A DNA stretch of 64,000 nucleotides from Sipunculus nudus (Eukaryota; Annelida; Sipuncula; Golfingiida; Sipunculidae). The position numbers and the translations under genes were made by a program. Position 1 is the first letter of the stretch, and every line of letters starts with the position of its first letter. This document shows positions 1 through 11,119 of this stretch, in pieces. The notes beneath the pieces were generated by a model. The model had not been told where the DNA came from. It was given only the letters and a program-made list of their open reading frames with translations, and made no database searches. The stretch is from assembly GCA_026874595.1 (NCBI GenBank), contig CM049319.1:40963973-41027972 (forward strand). The letters run 5' to 3'.

Positions 1-1205
1 AACAGACAGGATTCACGAGCTGGACAGTGGATGCCTTGTCAGAACACACAGGATTCACGAGCTGGACAGTGGATGCCTTGTCAGAACAGACAGGATTCAC
101 GAGCTGGACAGTGGATGCCTTGTCTGCACAGACAGGATTCACGAGCTGGACAGTGGATGCCTTGTCAGCACAGACAGGATTAACGAGCTTGAAAATGGAT
201 GCCTTGTCTGCACAGACAGGATTCACGAGCTGGACACTGAATGCCTTGTCAGCCCAGACAGGATTCACGAGCTGGACACTAGATGCCTTGTCAGAGCAGA
301 CAGGATTCACGAGCTGGACAGTGGATGCCTTGTCTGCACAGGCAGGATTCACGAGCTGGACAGTGGATGCCTTGTCAGAACAGACAGGATTCACGAGCTG
401 GACACTGGATGCCTTGTCAGAACAGACAGGATTCACGAGCTGGACAGTGGATGCCTTGTCAGAGCAGACAGGATTCACGAGCTGGACAGTGGATGCCTTG
501 TCAGAGCAGACAGGATTCACGAGCTGGACACTGGATGCCTTGTCAGAGCAGACAGGATTCACGAGCTGGACACTGGATGCCTTGTCAGCGCAGACAGGAC
601 TCACGAGCTGGACAGTGGATGCCTTGTCAGCACAGACAGGACTCACGAGCTGGACAGTGGATGCCTTGTCTGCAAAGACAGGATTCACGAGCTGGACAGT
701 GAATGCCTTGTCAGAGCAGACAGGATTCACGTGCTGGACAGTGGATTCCTTGTCAGAACAGACAGGATTAACGAGCTGGACAGTGGATGCCTTGTCAGCA
801 CAGACAGGATTCACGAGATGGAGAGTGGATGCCTTGTCTGCACAGACAGGATTCACGAGATGGACAGTGGATGCCTTGTCTGCACAGACAGGATTCACGA
901 GCTGGACAGTGGATGCCTTGTCAGCACAGACAGAAAACACGAGCTGGAAAGTGGATGCCTTGTCTGCAAAGACAGGATTCACGAGCTGGACAGTGGATGC
1001 CTTGTCTGCACAGGCAGGATTCACGAGCTGGACACTGGATGCCTTGCCTGCACAGACAGGATTCACGAGCTGGACAGTGGATGCCTTGTCAGCACAGACA
1101 GGATTCACGAGCTGGACAGTGGATGCCTTGTCAGCAAAGACAGGTTTCACGAGCTGGACAGTGGATGCCTTGTCTGCACAGGCAGGATTCACGAGCTGAA
1201 CAGTG
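1..1205. repeat. 42-bp minisatellite array, about 28 units, truncated by window start
   Basis: About 28 head-to-tail 42-bp units, each holding the core CTGGACAGTGGATGCC followed by TTGTC and a CAGACAGGATTCAC block. All length changes keep a multiple of three, so one forward frame stays open from the window edge to a TGA at 1197-1199 as a 14-residue repeat (core DALSxQTGFTSWT). The other two forward frames are also open over long stretches, as expected for a repeat unit without stops. Unit variants are point changes such as TCAGAA, TCAGCA and TCTGCA. No initiator, signal peptide or splice site was seen, so a noncoding minisatellite is preferred. A related 40-bp array lies at 29535-30715. Confidence 0.95.
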
Positions 1206-1454
1206 GGCAGGAGTAGGGGTTTAATCTTGGAATCTGTCGAGCATGTGAATCCTGCCCGGTCCATCTTTAAAGGCAAAAATATAATATCTCTAGCGCAAGA
1301 TTAGCTGATTTCCAAGTTATCCTGGCATGACAAATCCAATGAAATGGTCAGGGAGATAATCTTCCTCTTAATCCACGATTTCCATTTACGCTATCTTTAT
1401 TAAAAAAATATTTAATTTCAGACATTTACAAGATAAGATCTTCGTAGTGTTTAT
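1206..1454. other. Unassigned sequence between minisatellite and LTR-B
   Basis: The first 50 bases still carry degenerate minisatellite words (CAGTGGGCAGGAG, and CCTGCCC in inverted sense). The rest is AT-rich with no open frame or recognised repeat. It should have held the upstream half of element C if element B had inserted simply, but no reverse-transcriptase sequence is visible. Confidence 0.4.
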
Positions 1455-1684
1455 TGTTAGGAATCTAAAAACAACAGATCACGTAAACGTGACGAGCATA
1501 AATTTTGTTACGGAGATGAAGAAAAATCAGATTCCGCAACACTAGGCAGGGGGAAATGTCTAAGGGAATGAATAAAGAAGTCTGTGGTTGTTTGTTAACA
1601 AATAATCATAATTTCTTCTTAGAACAATCTTAACATTAAAATACACTGAATCAATACAATTACACAGTATAACATTAATAAAAA
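1455..1684 (-). mobile_element. LTR-B copy 1, fragment 1 (end of element B 3' LTR)
   Basis: Begins TGTTAGGAATC in plus orientation and matches the first ~230 bases of the LTR-B copies at 33028 and 55063, including the blocks GTGACGAGCATAAA and AACACTAGGCAG. The match stops at 1684, exactly where the Helitron CTAG begins, and resumes at 4129. Confidence 0.85.
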
Positions 1685-4128
1685 CTAGCTGCTCCCGTGG
1701 AAAATCCACGGCTCTATCTGATGCATACTTTTGAAATGAGCTGATAGGAACTAAACGACGTATATTTTAATCCTGAGGTTTTTCCAGGAACTTTTGTCTT
1801 GTGTTTCACTTATATGATATAAAGATAACTTCTGCTAAAATACTCCAGGAAAACCCTCCCCAAAAATATCAACATAGAAAGATAAATTATTCTATTCAAG
1901 AAATCACACCAAAAATAAATAAATATTTGAAAGAGAAGTAGGGCATATACAGGGTGTACGAATTTTTAAGTGAGAAGTTTTTTCCTGATAAACAACATAG
2001 GTCCGACAGCTACATTGCTTAGGAAATATCGTATATATAACGATTGTATGAAGAAGCATTTACCGTGAAATTATATGAAAGATGCTTTGTATTAGTTAAA
2101 GCTCAGGCTACATCTTAAAACACGATGTTTATTCAGTGTAGTCAGTTGAGGGTATATAGTCTAAGGCATGATAACAGACACATGCGTTATTTGTATACAC
2201 ATGCATATGTCGCTGAATTAAGTCTCCTGTACGCGATACGTATAGCTGCAACGGTGAAAAAGATAGGCCCAGAAAAATATATTCCAACAGTATTACATTT
2301 TTTGGTTTAAGTACTTTAAATTGTCATGGAACAAGCAGGTCTGATACCAAATTTACAACCCTCCCAGATAAAAAGAAAGCAGGTTGATATATTTCGATGA
2401 AAGCATTTAGCAAAGAAACCACTTCAGCCCTGGTTCGTTGTATTGTCTTTCAGCAAATCATGCAAAATGTTATTTACAGATTTTGCTGAAAATTTGTAGA
2501 GGGGTAGAGTAAAACTGCATCCCTTATCCATTACATTTTTGGAGGTAATCGGTATCACCATAATATATGATTTTCTTAAGTGCAATAATCAAGGCAATGT
2601 TATACATGAAACGTGCACATATGAACCAACGACTGATTAGTAGATTTTTGCGGGGAGTTTAAAGTCTTTGAGGAGATTGAGAGAGTCAAGAGATTGAGGA
2701 CCCTTAGAAGTATGTGTAACCCCCCACCCCCTTCCGGGCTTCCTTTTGAAATGAAAAAAAAAATTTTTCAAACAACCCATAAATCGGCCGAACTATTAAA
2801 ACCATGGTTATCATGGAAATATACTTCTGAATGTATAAATATCAAAATACCTGTAAACCTATAAAACGGTGATCGTGTAAAGGGCATCAGCTCTTTGTTT
2901 CCACTCTACGGAAAAAGTGCTCCCTATTAAAATATTCATGCGGACATGTTTTCCTCGCTTGTATTTAAAATCTTTACTTCCCTTGACAGAGTAAATTATT
3001 TAACAGGCGATATAACGGAAATAGGGTTCAGAGGGGATTACAGGTCGCCTCCTGAAAAAGCGTAACAGGCGAAAAATGTTTTGCTGAATATTTGTAGAGG
3101 GTTAGGGATAAGATATATGAATTGTCCATTTCATTTTTGAGGTAATAAGAGTCACCATAATATATATTTTCTTATAAACCTTTATGACAAAGGACCATTC
3201 ATGTGTCCCCGTGTTGAAGCTACCCATTCGTATTAATGTGTTCTGCCACTCGCAAGGTGAACTCGGGTTACTGAAACACGACAGTGTTCACACACGAAAC
3301 GCATACACGTGAACACATGACTGATATTTAAGGAGATTCTGGTGGAGGTCTGTACCCCTGACTACAGATTCTAGTTTGTTTCTTCATGTTTCACCGTCCC
3401 TACTGACAACGGATCTTAAAAAAATATATGTGACCCCCCCCCCCCCCACACACACCCCCCCCCCCCCCATCCAAGCCGAATGATAATTAAGTTGTGGGGC
3501 TTCTTTTTGAAAAAAAAACCTCATAAAACACATCATTTGGCCGAACTTTTGAAATCATGGTTATCATGAAAAGATATTTTTGGATGTATTAAAATCAACA
3601 AACCTGTTACCCATAAATTAATTGTCAAGCGTTGGTCACATCACTGGACTCAGTGCCCAGTGTTGACCAAACTGAAAAGCCCTCGCACTGAAAGCGGAGT
3701 CTTTGGATTAAAAACCTTTACTTCCTTTTGAGAGTGAAAAAAATCCTTTAGAGGCGTTACAATGGATATGGGGGATCAATGGGGATTATAGAGGACCCGC
3801 GTGACCGGGTATTGCACGGAAATGCCTTTTGGGCAGGGCGTGCTCTATCCACGTTCTTAACAGGCCAGTGAAAATCCCCGAGGCGCCTCCTGAAAAAGTT
3901 TCACAGGCGTGGAGGACCTTGTAGCACAAAAGAAACTGGGGCACCTAATGGGGAAATATTAAAATAATTAATTATTCAGCTTAAAAGGGCATAATCCCGC
4001 AAAATAAAACAAACTTGTCCTAGAAGAGCACACCGATATGTCTGCCTAATTAGGAGAGTCAAATCAGAACGGAAGCAGATAAACCGTGGTCTAGAAAAAA
4101 AAACCAGCTCCGTATTAATTATATAGAT
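1685..4128 (-). mobile_element. Non-autonomous Helitron with mapped ends, inserted in LTR-B
   Basis: On the minus strand the element starts TCTATATAATTAATACGG at 4128 and ends CTAG at 1688-1685. A perfect 7-bp-stem hairpin (CCGTGGA / TCCACGG, loop of three) at 1695-1711 lies six bases before CTAG. It is flanked by A on one side and T on the other with no target duplication. The intact LTR-B copy near 16735 reads AAAATGTACATC across the empty site, matching the two flanks joined. TC start, subterminal hairpin, CTRR end and A/T target are the Helitron signature. No Rep or helicase frame is present. The interior holds two diverged ~730-bp tandem units (about 2460-3190 and 3190-3920). Positions 2100-4128 recur at 37294-39272. 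Confidence 0.85.
3434..3468. repeat. Poly-C / CA low-complexity tract
   Basis: Two runs of about 14 cytosines separated by a short CA repeat, inside the Helitron. The second Helitron copy has a C run in the corresponding area (37969-37985). Length is likely unstable or misassembled. Confidence 0.9.
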
Positions 4129-4612
4129 GTATATCACAAGCGTGTCCGTATCCTAGGCTTTGATTTCTGGATACCACCACAGTCACAGCTCAACAAGAGT
4201 CCTTTAACATAAATAATCCACGTTCAAATAAATCTTCCCAGAGAAAAGTCCGATTAAAACTCGAACACAATCTGTTGTAATCCAAAAGTGAAGTTCTGGT
4301 AACAATCCCAAAGGCAAACTGAGACGATCCGTTTATAAAGTATGTATAAAATCCATAGGAAAACTGCAAGTTCTGCAATAATCAGAAAGGTCCTAAAAAC
4401 AATGACGAGAGAGTCGCACTCTTCCATGTCCGTTAATATTTTTTCTCTGCCGGCTCTAAACACAGCCCCTATTTATAGGTTTTTCACCTGAAGCCCAGAA
4501 ACTTCCATATTCACGATCAATCCAAAGAACACATCAATACCCACTCACCCATAGCGCATGAACAGCGCCGAAAATTCTAGACTGCCACAAGCGTTGTGTC
4601 TCTACAACCCAG
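4129..4612 (-). mobile_element. LTR-B copy 1, fragment 2
   Basis: Resumes the LTR after the Helitron, starting TGTATATCACAAG, and aligns without large gaps to 16736-17230 of the intact copy. It contains GGATACCACCAC, AGAGTCCTTTAACA and ends at CTCTACAACCCAG, where element A begins. Confidence 0.85.
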
Positions 4613-4613
4613 G

Positions 4614-5766
4614 TGTCACAAGAAAATCGATGACAATATTTACGGTGTTTTGTATCATAGTTTAACGAAGTCTGTTCTCTATTGATATTGACGTGAAGCG
4701 TCATCCTAAAGCGTTGACAGGTCTTGATTGCATATATATATATATTGTGTATTCTTGTATGAAATCCCATCGGTTATCAGCTGATTTATCTGTGTCACGC
4801 ATTGCGTGTATTACATCTGGTATGTGGGTCGCCATGGTGACGCTAGCAGTCATACTAGATCACATATATCCTTATATGGGACACTTGAGCCATAAGCCAA
4901 TCAGAGAACCGGATCGCCGTACACAGTGCACAGGGATTGTGACGTGAGAGTTCAGGGGGAGACGCGGGACGCTGCGGAGGTTGGGTCTGGAAGCTTGAAG
5001 AGGCAGCACGCACGCACGGCAGAAGGAACATTGAAACGCTTAAACCCGCCAGGAACGGCATAGAAGCAAGCTTCTACATGAGGCAAGGGCCCAGCTCACG
5101 AGATCACAGCCGTGCTGCCGACAGAGCATCGTATTGGCGGTAAAGTAAGTGCGCACGCATCACCTGCCGGCCTAGTTCAGCTTGACCTAGATACATAATC
5201 GCTGTAAGCCGTGAAACAATTGCTACACGAGTAAGGTCAAGGACTTTAAGCTCATATTTAAACAAAGAGAGCTATTACCATTCATATGAACGTAAACCTA
5301 CACGGGTCGCTGTCAAGCAAGATCAGTTGAAGATTGCTAAACTCAGAAAGACTGTATGGTGCTAACCATACGCTAGATTCTACACAAAACAGTAACCAGA
5401 GATCTCTGAAGGAACTGGACTTTATTGTTTTTATACAAACCATGGACTCAGTAAATATCCTGTATTTTTAATGTGAAGGACTGTCGTATTGACACATCAA
5501 CGCACACACACTCACATCTACGTCTCTGTATATATTGTCTTGAATTATATTTGTGATTTTAACCTGATGTCTCATAGTTTCTATTGATCTGGGTGTATGA
5601 TTGTCTGGTATTTTCATACACGTCCTTAAAAGAACCTGGAAATGTCACCTGTAATGACCGGGATCTTATTTCTTGATTAGTGAAATCATGTGGCGAGCGT
5701 AAACCCATCCTATTGTTTTATAGGATATATCCGTTGTAAAGTTATCACGTTAAGTCAGGGGTGACA
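4614..5766 (+). mobile_element. Element A 5' LTR (end position ambiguous: 5766 or 5073)
   Basis: Starts TGTCAC. The preferred end is GTGACA at 5761-5766, which gives inverted termini TGTCAC...GTGACA and lies five bases before a primer-binding-like TGGCGAGCGTGCCAGG. However, identity with the 3' LTR stops at AAGCTT (5073 / 11571), which would make the LTR only ~460 bp. The first 460 bp contain a TATA-rich stretch and an AT-rich U3-like region; 5074-5766 looks like R/U5 (TTTATTG and TATTTTTAATG runs) but is absent downstream. Confidence 0.65.
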
Positions 5767-5771
5767 TTGAA

Positions 5772-5788
5772 TGGCGAGCGTGCCAGGA
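5772..5788 (+). other. Element A putative primer-binding site
   Basis: TGGCGAGCGTGCCAGGA follows the GTGACA end of the presumed LTR. It begins with TGG, complementary to a tRNA CCA tail. The primer tRNA was not identified. A partial echo, GTGGCGAGCGTAAACC, lies at 5690-5705. Confidence 0.5.
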
Positions 5789-6473
5789 TATAATTAGCCC
5801 TAAAAAAACTGGCTAATTACAGCAAGTTTCAGAAATTTTGAACTGAGAAAACAGTACTGAGACCAGACATTCATATACTCAAACTAGAGTTGATCTGAAT
5901 TAATAATTGGATATGACACCAAACTAATGTTATAGTGTATACTTTGCACAATGAAATTACCCCACTGTTAGGAGTTAATATTTATTCAGTGAGAATATTA
6001 CCTGAAGCACAACATTGTTTCAGGATCAGCATATACCTTGTAGATTTGGCTAGAACACATGCATGTTTTGTGAGTAATGCTAGTTCAGTGATACCTGAAC
6101 ATCATTACTGGTTTGATATAAACTAGGATTAGAGTGAAAATTTTTGATGTTGTTAGATACGCCCTGGTATAATTTTTTCTACACTGGTTTGTGATTGGTC
6201 ACGTGGTAGGGTCTCTTGACAGGTAAGTTTACCCCTCCAGATTGGCATGGTAATCATAGGTGCATGATGTTGATTGATATCTTGTTATCCATCCGTCCAT
6301 CCGTCTGACCCTTCGTCCGACCTTCCGTCCGTAGATTTTGATGCGTAGAGCTACCGTAGTGTAATTGTACGGATACCGCCGGTTCGTTAGGTTCGCTTTA
6401 ACAGTACGTATTTACGGATTTTTAAGAGCGGATATTACTAGATACTGGAATCTTACTAGGTTAGAGCGTTACC
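5789..6473 (+). other. Element A 5' untranslated region
   Basis: Between primer-binding site and gag. No convincing long frame; a 63-codon frame at 5935-6126 shows no known domain. CCGTCC/CCATCC pyrimidine-rich microrepeats occur at 6290-6335. Confidence 0.5.
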
Positions 6474-7671
6474 ATGGAGTCGTTAGAGTCTCTTGTTAGA
6501 TGCGGACAGGCCTTGGGATTTGTGGACCAGGCTTAACAAGATTATGTTGAGGCTAGACGGCGTGCGGATGAGGAACGTGAGGAAAGAGCTAGGCAACGTG
6601 AAATAGAGAGTGAACAGCGGGAATTAGAGCGTGAGCAGCGGGAATTAGAGCGCGAGCGAGAGGCTAGAGACCGCGAATTAGAGGTTCTAAGGTTAAAATC
6701 TGACTCTGGGGTTAAAGAAGAGAGAAGTAGGGATGTATTTTCCGAAAATCCAGCTTCCACCTTTTCATGAGGCTCACGATCAGCTAGATGCGTTTCTTGA
6801 GCGATTTGAACGGTTAGCTGTATGTCAAGACTATGATAGGGAGAATAGGGCGTTACACCTGAGTCCGTTACTGCGGGGTAAGGCGCTAGGGACTTGCACA
6901 CAGTTATCGGTTAGTGAGGCCATGGATTACGATAAGTTAAAGATAGCCTTGTTAAAGCGATACCAAATGACCGAAGAGGGTTATCGACACAAGTTTCGGA
7001 CTTGTAGGCCTGAGCGAGGCGAAACGCCGTGTCAGTTGGCGGTGAGACCAAGTGGATACCTAGACCATTGTATAGGGATGGCAGGGGTCGGAGGTGACTA
7101 CGACAGGGTAGTTAACCTGTTGATGTGCGAGCAGTACGTAAACTACTGTAGTAGGGATCTCTCTATGTTTTTGAAAGCGAGACGGTGTCGTGACTTTGAT
7201 AGTATGGTAGACTTAGCCGAGAGTTATACGGAGGCTCACGGTGTACACAGCCTTACAGCAGGTCCTCGTTATGGCAATAATGTGCCGCGTCCAGCGCAAC
7301 CGGTATCTCAGCCTAGAGAGAAGCGAGAGGTTGAGCGCAGTCCGGGCGGTCAGACATTTAAGCCATTAGGAGGCATCAGATGTTACTTATGTAATGAACT
7401 GGGACATAAGACGCGGGAATGTAAGACTAGTGCCCGGTCGAGGCCTAGGTCTTCCCCTCAAGTAGGGCGTGCTGCTGGCGATCAGCAGGGGTATAGGACT
7501 AATTTTAGCCCCCCGTATAACCCAAAACAGAAGCCTGAGACTATGTCAATGGCAGTAGTCGAGGCGGAAACGGAGACAGTCGGTGCGGTGAAACCGGAAG
7601 TAGAGAGTCCGAGTCAGTCGTTAGGATTTGCTGCCCAGACAGTAAGGCGGAAACGTGTTACCTGTGTGTGA
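6474..7671 (+). pseudogene. Element A gag, broken: coiled coil, capsid-like region, CCHC knuckle
   Basis: Starts ATG 6474 in ACCATGG context. An in-frame TAA lies ~20 codons later (about 6534), followed by a long charged segment rich in Arg/Glu (RELEREQRELERE type, about 6560-6715) predicted to form a coiled coil. A +1 shift near 6730 leads into the main open frame 6733-7671 (312 codons). That frame holds a gypsy-type capsid (AFLERFERLA, then RYQMTEEGYRHKFR) and a zinc knuckle of CX2CX4HX4C spacing (CYLCNELGHKTREC) encoded at 7380-7421. The protein would package element RNA. It overlaps the protease frame by 17 bases in another frame. The stop plus shift show it is inactive here. Confidence 0.85.
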
Positions 7672-8239
7672 AGGGCTGGTGAATGGTAAGTCAGCGAGGG
7701 TGCTGCGGGATTCGGGATGTTCCTCGGCAGGAATACGTGAGTCGTACGTCGAGCCGAATCAGTTCACCGGACACCAGGTCGAGTGTAGGTTGTTCGACGA
7801 GTCTGTAAGACAATTTCCTACGGCTAGGATTAATGTGGACTGTGCGTACTTTGTCGGTACTATCGAGGCAATGGTGGTCGGGGATGCTGTATGTGATTTA
7901 GCGCTAGGTAACGTAGCGGGAGCGCGTGATCCGTATGATCCGGACCCAACGTGGAAGTCTGAGCGGTCCTCAGGCATAGTGTGTGACGGTGTAGAGTCAC
8001 AAAAGGAGGTGTCGTCCGCGGTGGAGACACGGAGCGCTGCACGTGAGAAACAGATACCGACGCGTACCTTGAATGTTGCAAGCCCAGTTGCCGATGTGAG
8101 TCCGGCCCAATTTTTTAAGGCGCAGGAGGAGGATCAGTCTTTAGCGCCGTATTGGAGGCTAGCCAGAGAGGCTAGCAATGAAAGTCCATTTAGAATTGAG
8201 GACGGATATTTAGTTCGGGTTGTGAGTGATAAACGGTGA
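7655..8239 (+). pseudogene. Element A retropepsin (protease) and linker
   Basis: Open frame of 194 codons in a different frame from gag. The active-site motif appears as RDSGCSS (DSG in place of the usual DTG or DSG), about 20 residues in. A flap/C-terminal block resembling DLxLGNVxGARDPxDPD follows, as in other metazoan gypsy polyproteins. The last ~50 residues (EDQSLAPYWRLARE) are the linker that normally precedes integrase, confirming that integrase comes next. It would cleave the Gag-Pol precursor. The open frame stops at TGA 8237-8239 and the reading continues in the next frame from 8236. Confidence 0.8.
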
Positions 8240-9330
8240 GATCAAGATGGATCTCGAGTGGTGGTACCTCAGACGTTACGGTACGACGTCATGAGGATGG
8301 GCCACGAAGCGGTTATGGCGGGCCATCAGGGCATAGACAAAACGCACGACCGCGTGAGAACTTTTCTGGAAAGGGATGTATAATGACATGGCTGAGTTTT
8401 GCAAGTCCTGTCCCATTTCCCAGAAAACCATACCGAAAGGCAAGGTGCCTGGAGCTACTTTTAGGCCAGATGCCATTAATTGATGAGCCCTGGCGTAGAA
8501 TTTCGATGGATCTGGTTGGGCCGATCCATCCAGCGTTGGAGAGAGGTCACAGGTATATTCTGACCGTTATGGATTATGCCACTAGATATCCGGAGGCTGT
8601 TGCTTTAAAGAACATAGATACTGTCTCTGTGGCTGATGCGCTAGTTGATATTTATGCGCGGATAGGAGTGCCGTCAGAGGTGCTTACCGACCTGGGAACA
8701 CAATTTACGTCAGACCTCATGCGAGAAGTTAGCCGTGTTTTGTCTGTAAAACAGCTCACCACTACTCCTTACCATCCTATGTGCAACGGAATGGTGGAGA
8801 GATTCAATGGCACGTTAAAGTTAATGTTGAAACGGATGTGGGAGGAAAGACCGCGAGATTGGGATCGGTACCTCAGCACCGTGCTTTTTGCGTACCGAGA
8901 AGCGCCACATGGGAGCACAGGGTTCTCACCCTTTGAGTTGCTCTAGGTCGGATCGTTATAGGACCGATGCGGATTCTTAGGGATCTGTGGACCAAGTGAG
9001 ATACTAGCGTCGAGACTAAAACCACGTACCAATACGTTCTAGACCTACAAGACAAACTAAGCGACACACGCGTTAGCTAGAGAGGCGTTGAACAAATCAG
9101 CGAACAGACACAACCTGTTATATGATAGAGGTAAATGCACGCGCAGGTTTGAGGCCGGAGACGAAGTTTTGTCGTTACTCCCGACGGAGCGGAACAAATT
9201 AATGATACAGTGGAAAGGCCCATATACTTTTGTAAACAGGGTGGGGGACTTAGACTATCGGATTAAGATTGGCGATAAGGCTAAAACCTTCCACGTGAAT
9301 ATGCTGAAACGGTACCATGCTAGGAACGAG
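8236..9330 (+). pseudogene. Element A integrase (HHCC, DDE core, GPY/F module), upstream of reverse transcriptase
   Basis: The HHCC zinc domain is split over frames: GHEAVMAGHQGID at 8300-8345, and a CX2C pair (CKSCP) near 8401-8415. The catalytic core is open to 8946. Asp is seen in ISMDLVGP (8509-8511), the second Asp in LTDLGTQF (about 8690), and Glu in NGMVERFNGTLK (about 8790), with the usual ~35-residue D-to-E spacing. After a short break, an RFEAGDEVL...WKGPYTF block (about 9150-9235) is the GPY/F module of gypsy integrases. The same open frame then runs into reverse transcriptase, which proves the unusual order. The role would be insertion of element DNA. Frame breaks occur near 8390 and 8946-9088. 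Confidence 0.88.
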
Positions 9331-10481
9331 CCCCAGCATATTCTGGCAGCGGTAGCCAAGGGCGCACCTGATTCCATACTTGATCCTGACGGTGTAGACG
9401 GTAAAACAGAGCCTCCCATGTTCGGAGAGTTAAACCCAGAAGGGATTGATGAGGATGCCCACATGTCGTTACCGTCGTATGCGCGCCGCCAGACTGAGCG
9501 AGATGCTCAGGTAAATGCCGACCTAAGCAAGCGTCAGCGCCGTGAATTACTCAGTCTGCTTAGGCAATATGGGGATGTATTCACAGATGTACCCAAGCTC
9601 ACCAATGTTGTAGAATGTAACATTAAACTCTCATCTGATGTACCTGTAAAAACTAGGCCCTATAGGGTGCCTTTTGAACTGCGAGAGACAATGCGAACAG
9701 AAATCCAGGAAATGTTAAACTTAGGCATTATTGAAAAGTCAGATTCTAGCTATGCGTCCCCCTGTATCCTGCTTAGGAAACCTGACGGTAAGACTAGATT
9801 CGTGATAGACTACCGAAAGCTGAACCAATCAGTCGTGTTCGATCCTGAACCCATGCCGGATCCGGAAACACTCTTTGTCGAAGTCGCGAAAAGCCAGTAT
9901 TTTACAAAGCTTGACCTGACGAAAGGTTACTGACAGATCCCTGTTTCTGAGGAATCCAGGGTTAAGACGGCCTTTGTTACACCCGATGGCCATTACCAAT
10001 TTAGGGTTATGCCATTCGGCCTGGTAACTGCCGGAGCGGTTTCACCCGCATGATGCGGAAAATGTTCAACCACATGCCGAATGTAGTGTGTTATGTAGAT
10101 GACGTGTTAATACACGCAGAGACTTGAGACGAGCACTTTAGAACTCTTAGAGAAGTGCTAGTTAGACTAGAATGTGCAAACTTAGCAGCTAAACCAGCTA
10201 TAACCTTCATAGGCTACCAGAGCTTAGAGTTTTTGAGACACCTTGTAGGCACGGGCAACTTGGCCACTAATTCGGTTTTGCTCAAGAGAATACAGAGCAC
10301 TGATAGACCTAAGACAAAGAAGGCTTTGCGAGCATTCCTAGGTCTTACAGGGTACTATCGAAAATTCGTGCCAAACTATGCGGAAATAGCGGTGCCCTTG
10401 ACTGATCTAACGCGGAAAGGTCAACCTAACAAACTAGACTGGAAACCCGTACACGAACGCGTACTGTTCTCTAAAGGCTAA
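9331..10481 (+). pseudogene. Element A reverse transcriptase, interrupted by stop and frameshift
   Basis: The motifs run in order: KTRPYRVPFELRETM, GIIEKSDSSYASPCILLRKP, RFVIDYRKLNQ, TKLDLTKGY, then an in-frame TGA at 9931-9933 where Trp is normal. Next come VMPFGL (about 10010), a one-base deletion near 10043, and the catalytic YVDD at 10092-10103. Thumb/connection sequence (LRAFLGLTGYYRKFVPNY) follows in an open frame to 10481. The enzyme would copy genomic RNA to DNA. At least one further stop (TGA near 10125) is present, so this copy could not produce polymerase. The frame is continuous with the integrase C-terminus upstream. Confidence 0.9.
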
Positions 10482-10899
10482 ACTGTCAGATCCTCCCATA
10501 CTGAAGCTACCTGATTTCAGTAAAGGATTTTATTTGAAATTGGATGCATCTGATGTGGGTATTGGCTGTATCTTGATGTAAAGACACGAGGGGATCATGC
10601 ACCCAGTAGCTTATGCCAGTCGTAAACTATTGCCCAGGGAGAGAAATTACTCCACCATCGAGAAAGAGTCATTAGCAATTGTATGGTCTGTACAGAAATT
10701 TGAGATGTACCTGGCTTGTAGACCGTTCACCATTCAGACCGACCACAAACCATTAAAGTGTATTATCAAATCAAAATGTGCTAATAAGAGAGTAATGAAA
10801 TGGGCACTGGTTCTACTAGAGTTTAGATTTGATATTGAAGCAGTGTCAGGTAAACTAAACCATGGACCTGATTTTCTAAGCAGACTGCCTGAGTGTTAG
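10482..10899 (+). pseudogene. Element A RNase H
   Basis: LKLDASDVGIGCIL marks the first catalytic Asp (about 10540-10580) and is followed by a stop. From 10597 an open frame carries SRKLLPRERNYSTIEKE with the catalytic Glu, QTDHKPL with the next Asp, and the terminal block NHGPDFLSRLPEC ending at TAG 10897-10899. This is the normal C-terminal end of a gypsy polyprotein when integrase is not downstream. It would degrade the RNA strand of the hybrid. Confidence 0.88.
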
Positions 10900-11119
10900 G
10901 ATGTAATGAGCTATAATGTTTAGCCAGTTAAGTCTAAACATGTACAGGATTTTGCCCTGTGTCATAGACCGTGGGCATGTACTAATGACAACTTGTTACA
11001 TGACCCTTATGTATTGCTATGTATTGCTATATGTAAATATGTTTAGCTGGACCCTGTGAGATAGAACGATACGTTGTATCGAGAAAATACTGTGTATTTT
11101 CTTTAAAAGGAGGGGGTGA
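10900..11119 (+). other. Element A 3' untranslated region and polypurine tract
   Basis: No frame. It ends with the purine run AAAAGGAGGGGG at 11106-11117, directly before the 3' LTR start at 11120, the expected plus-strand primer position. A direct ATGTATTGCT repeat occurs at 11009-11030. Confidence 0.75.

Noticed and set aside
1-1205. CRISPR-like array of repeats
   Set aside because: Units are contiguous 42-bp repeats with no unique spacers, in clearly eukaryotic sequence.
283-1224. Three further open frames inside the 42-bp array
   Set aside because: They are alternative phases of a stop-free repeat and carry no independent evidence of coding.
6542-6901. 119-codon minus-strand Ser/Arg-rich frame
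   Set aside because: Antisense shadow of element A gag coiled coil.
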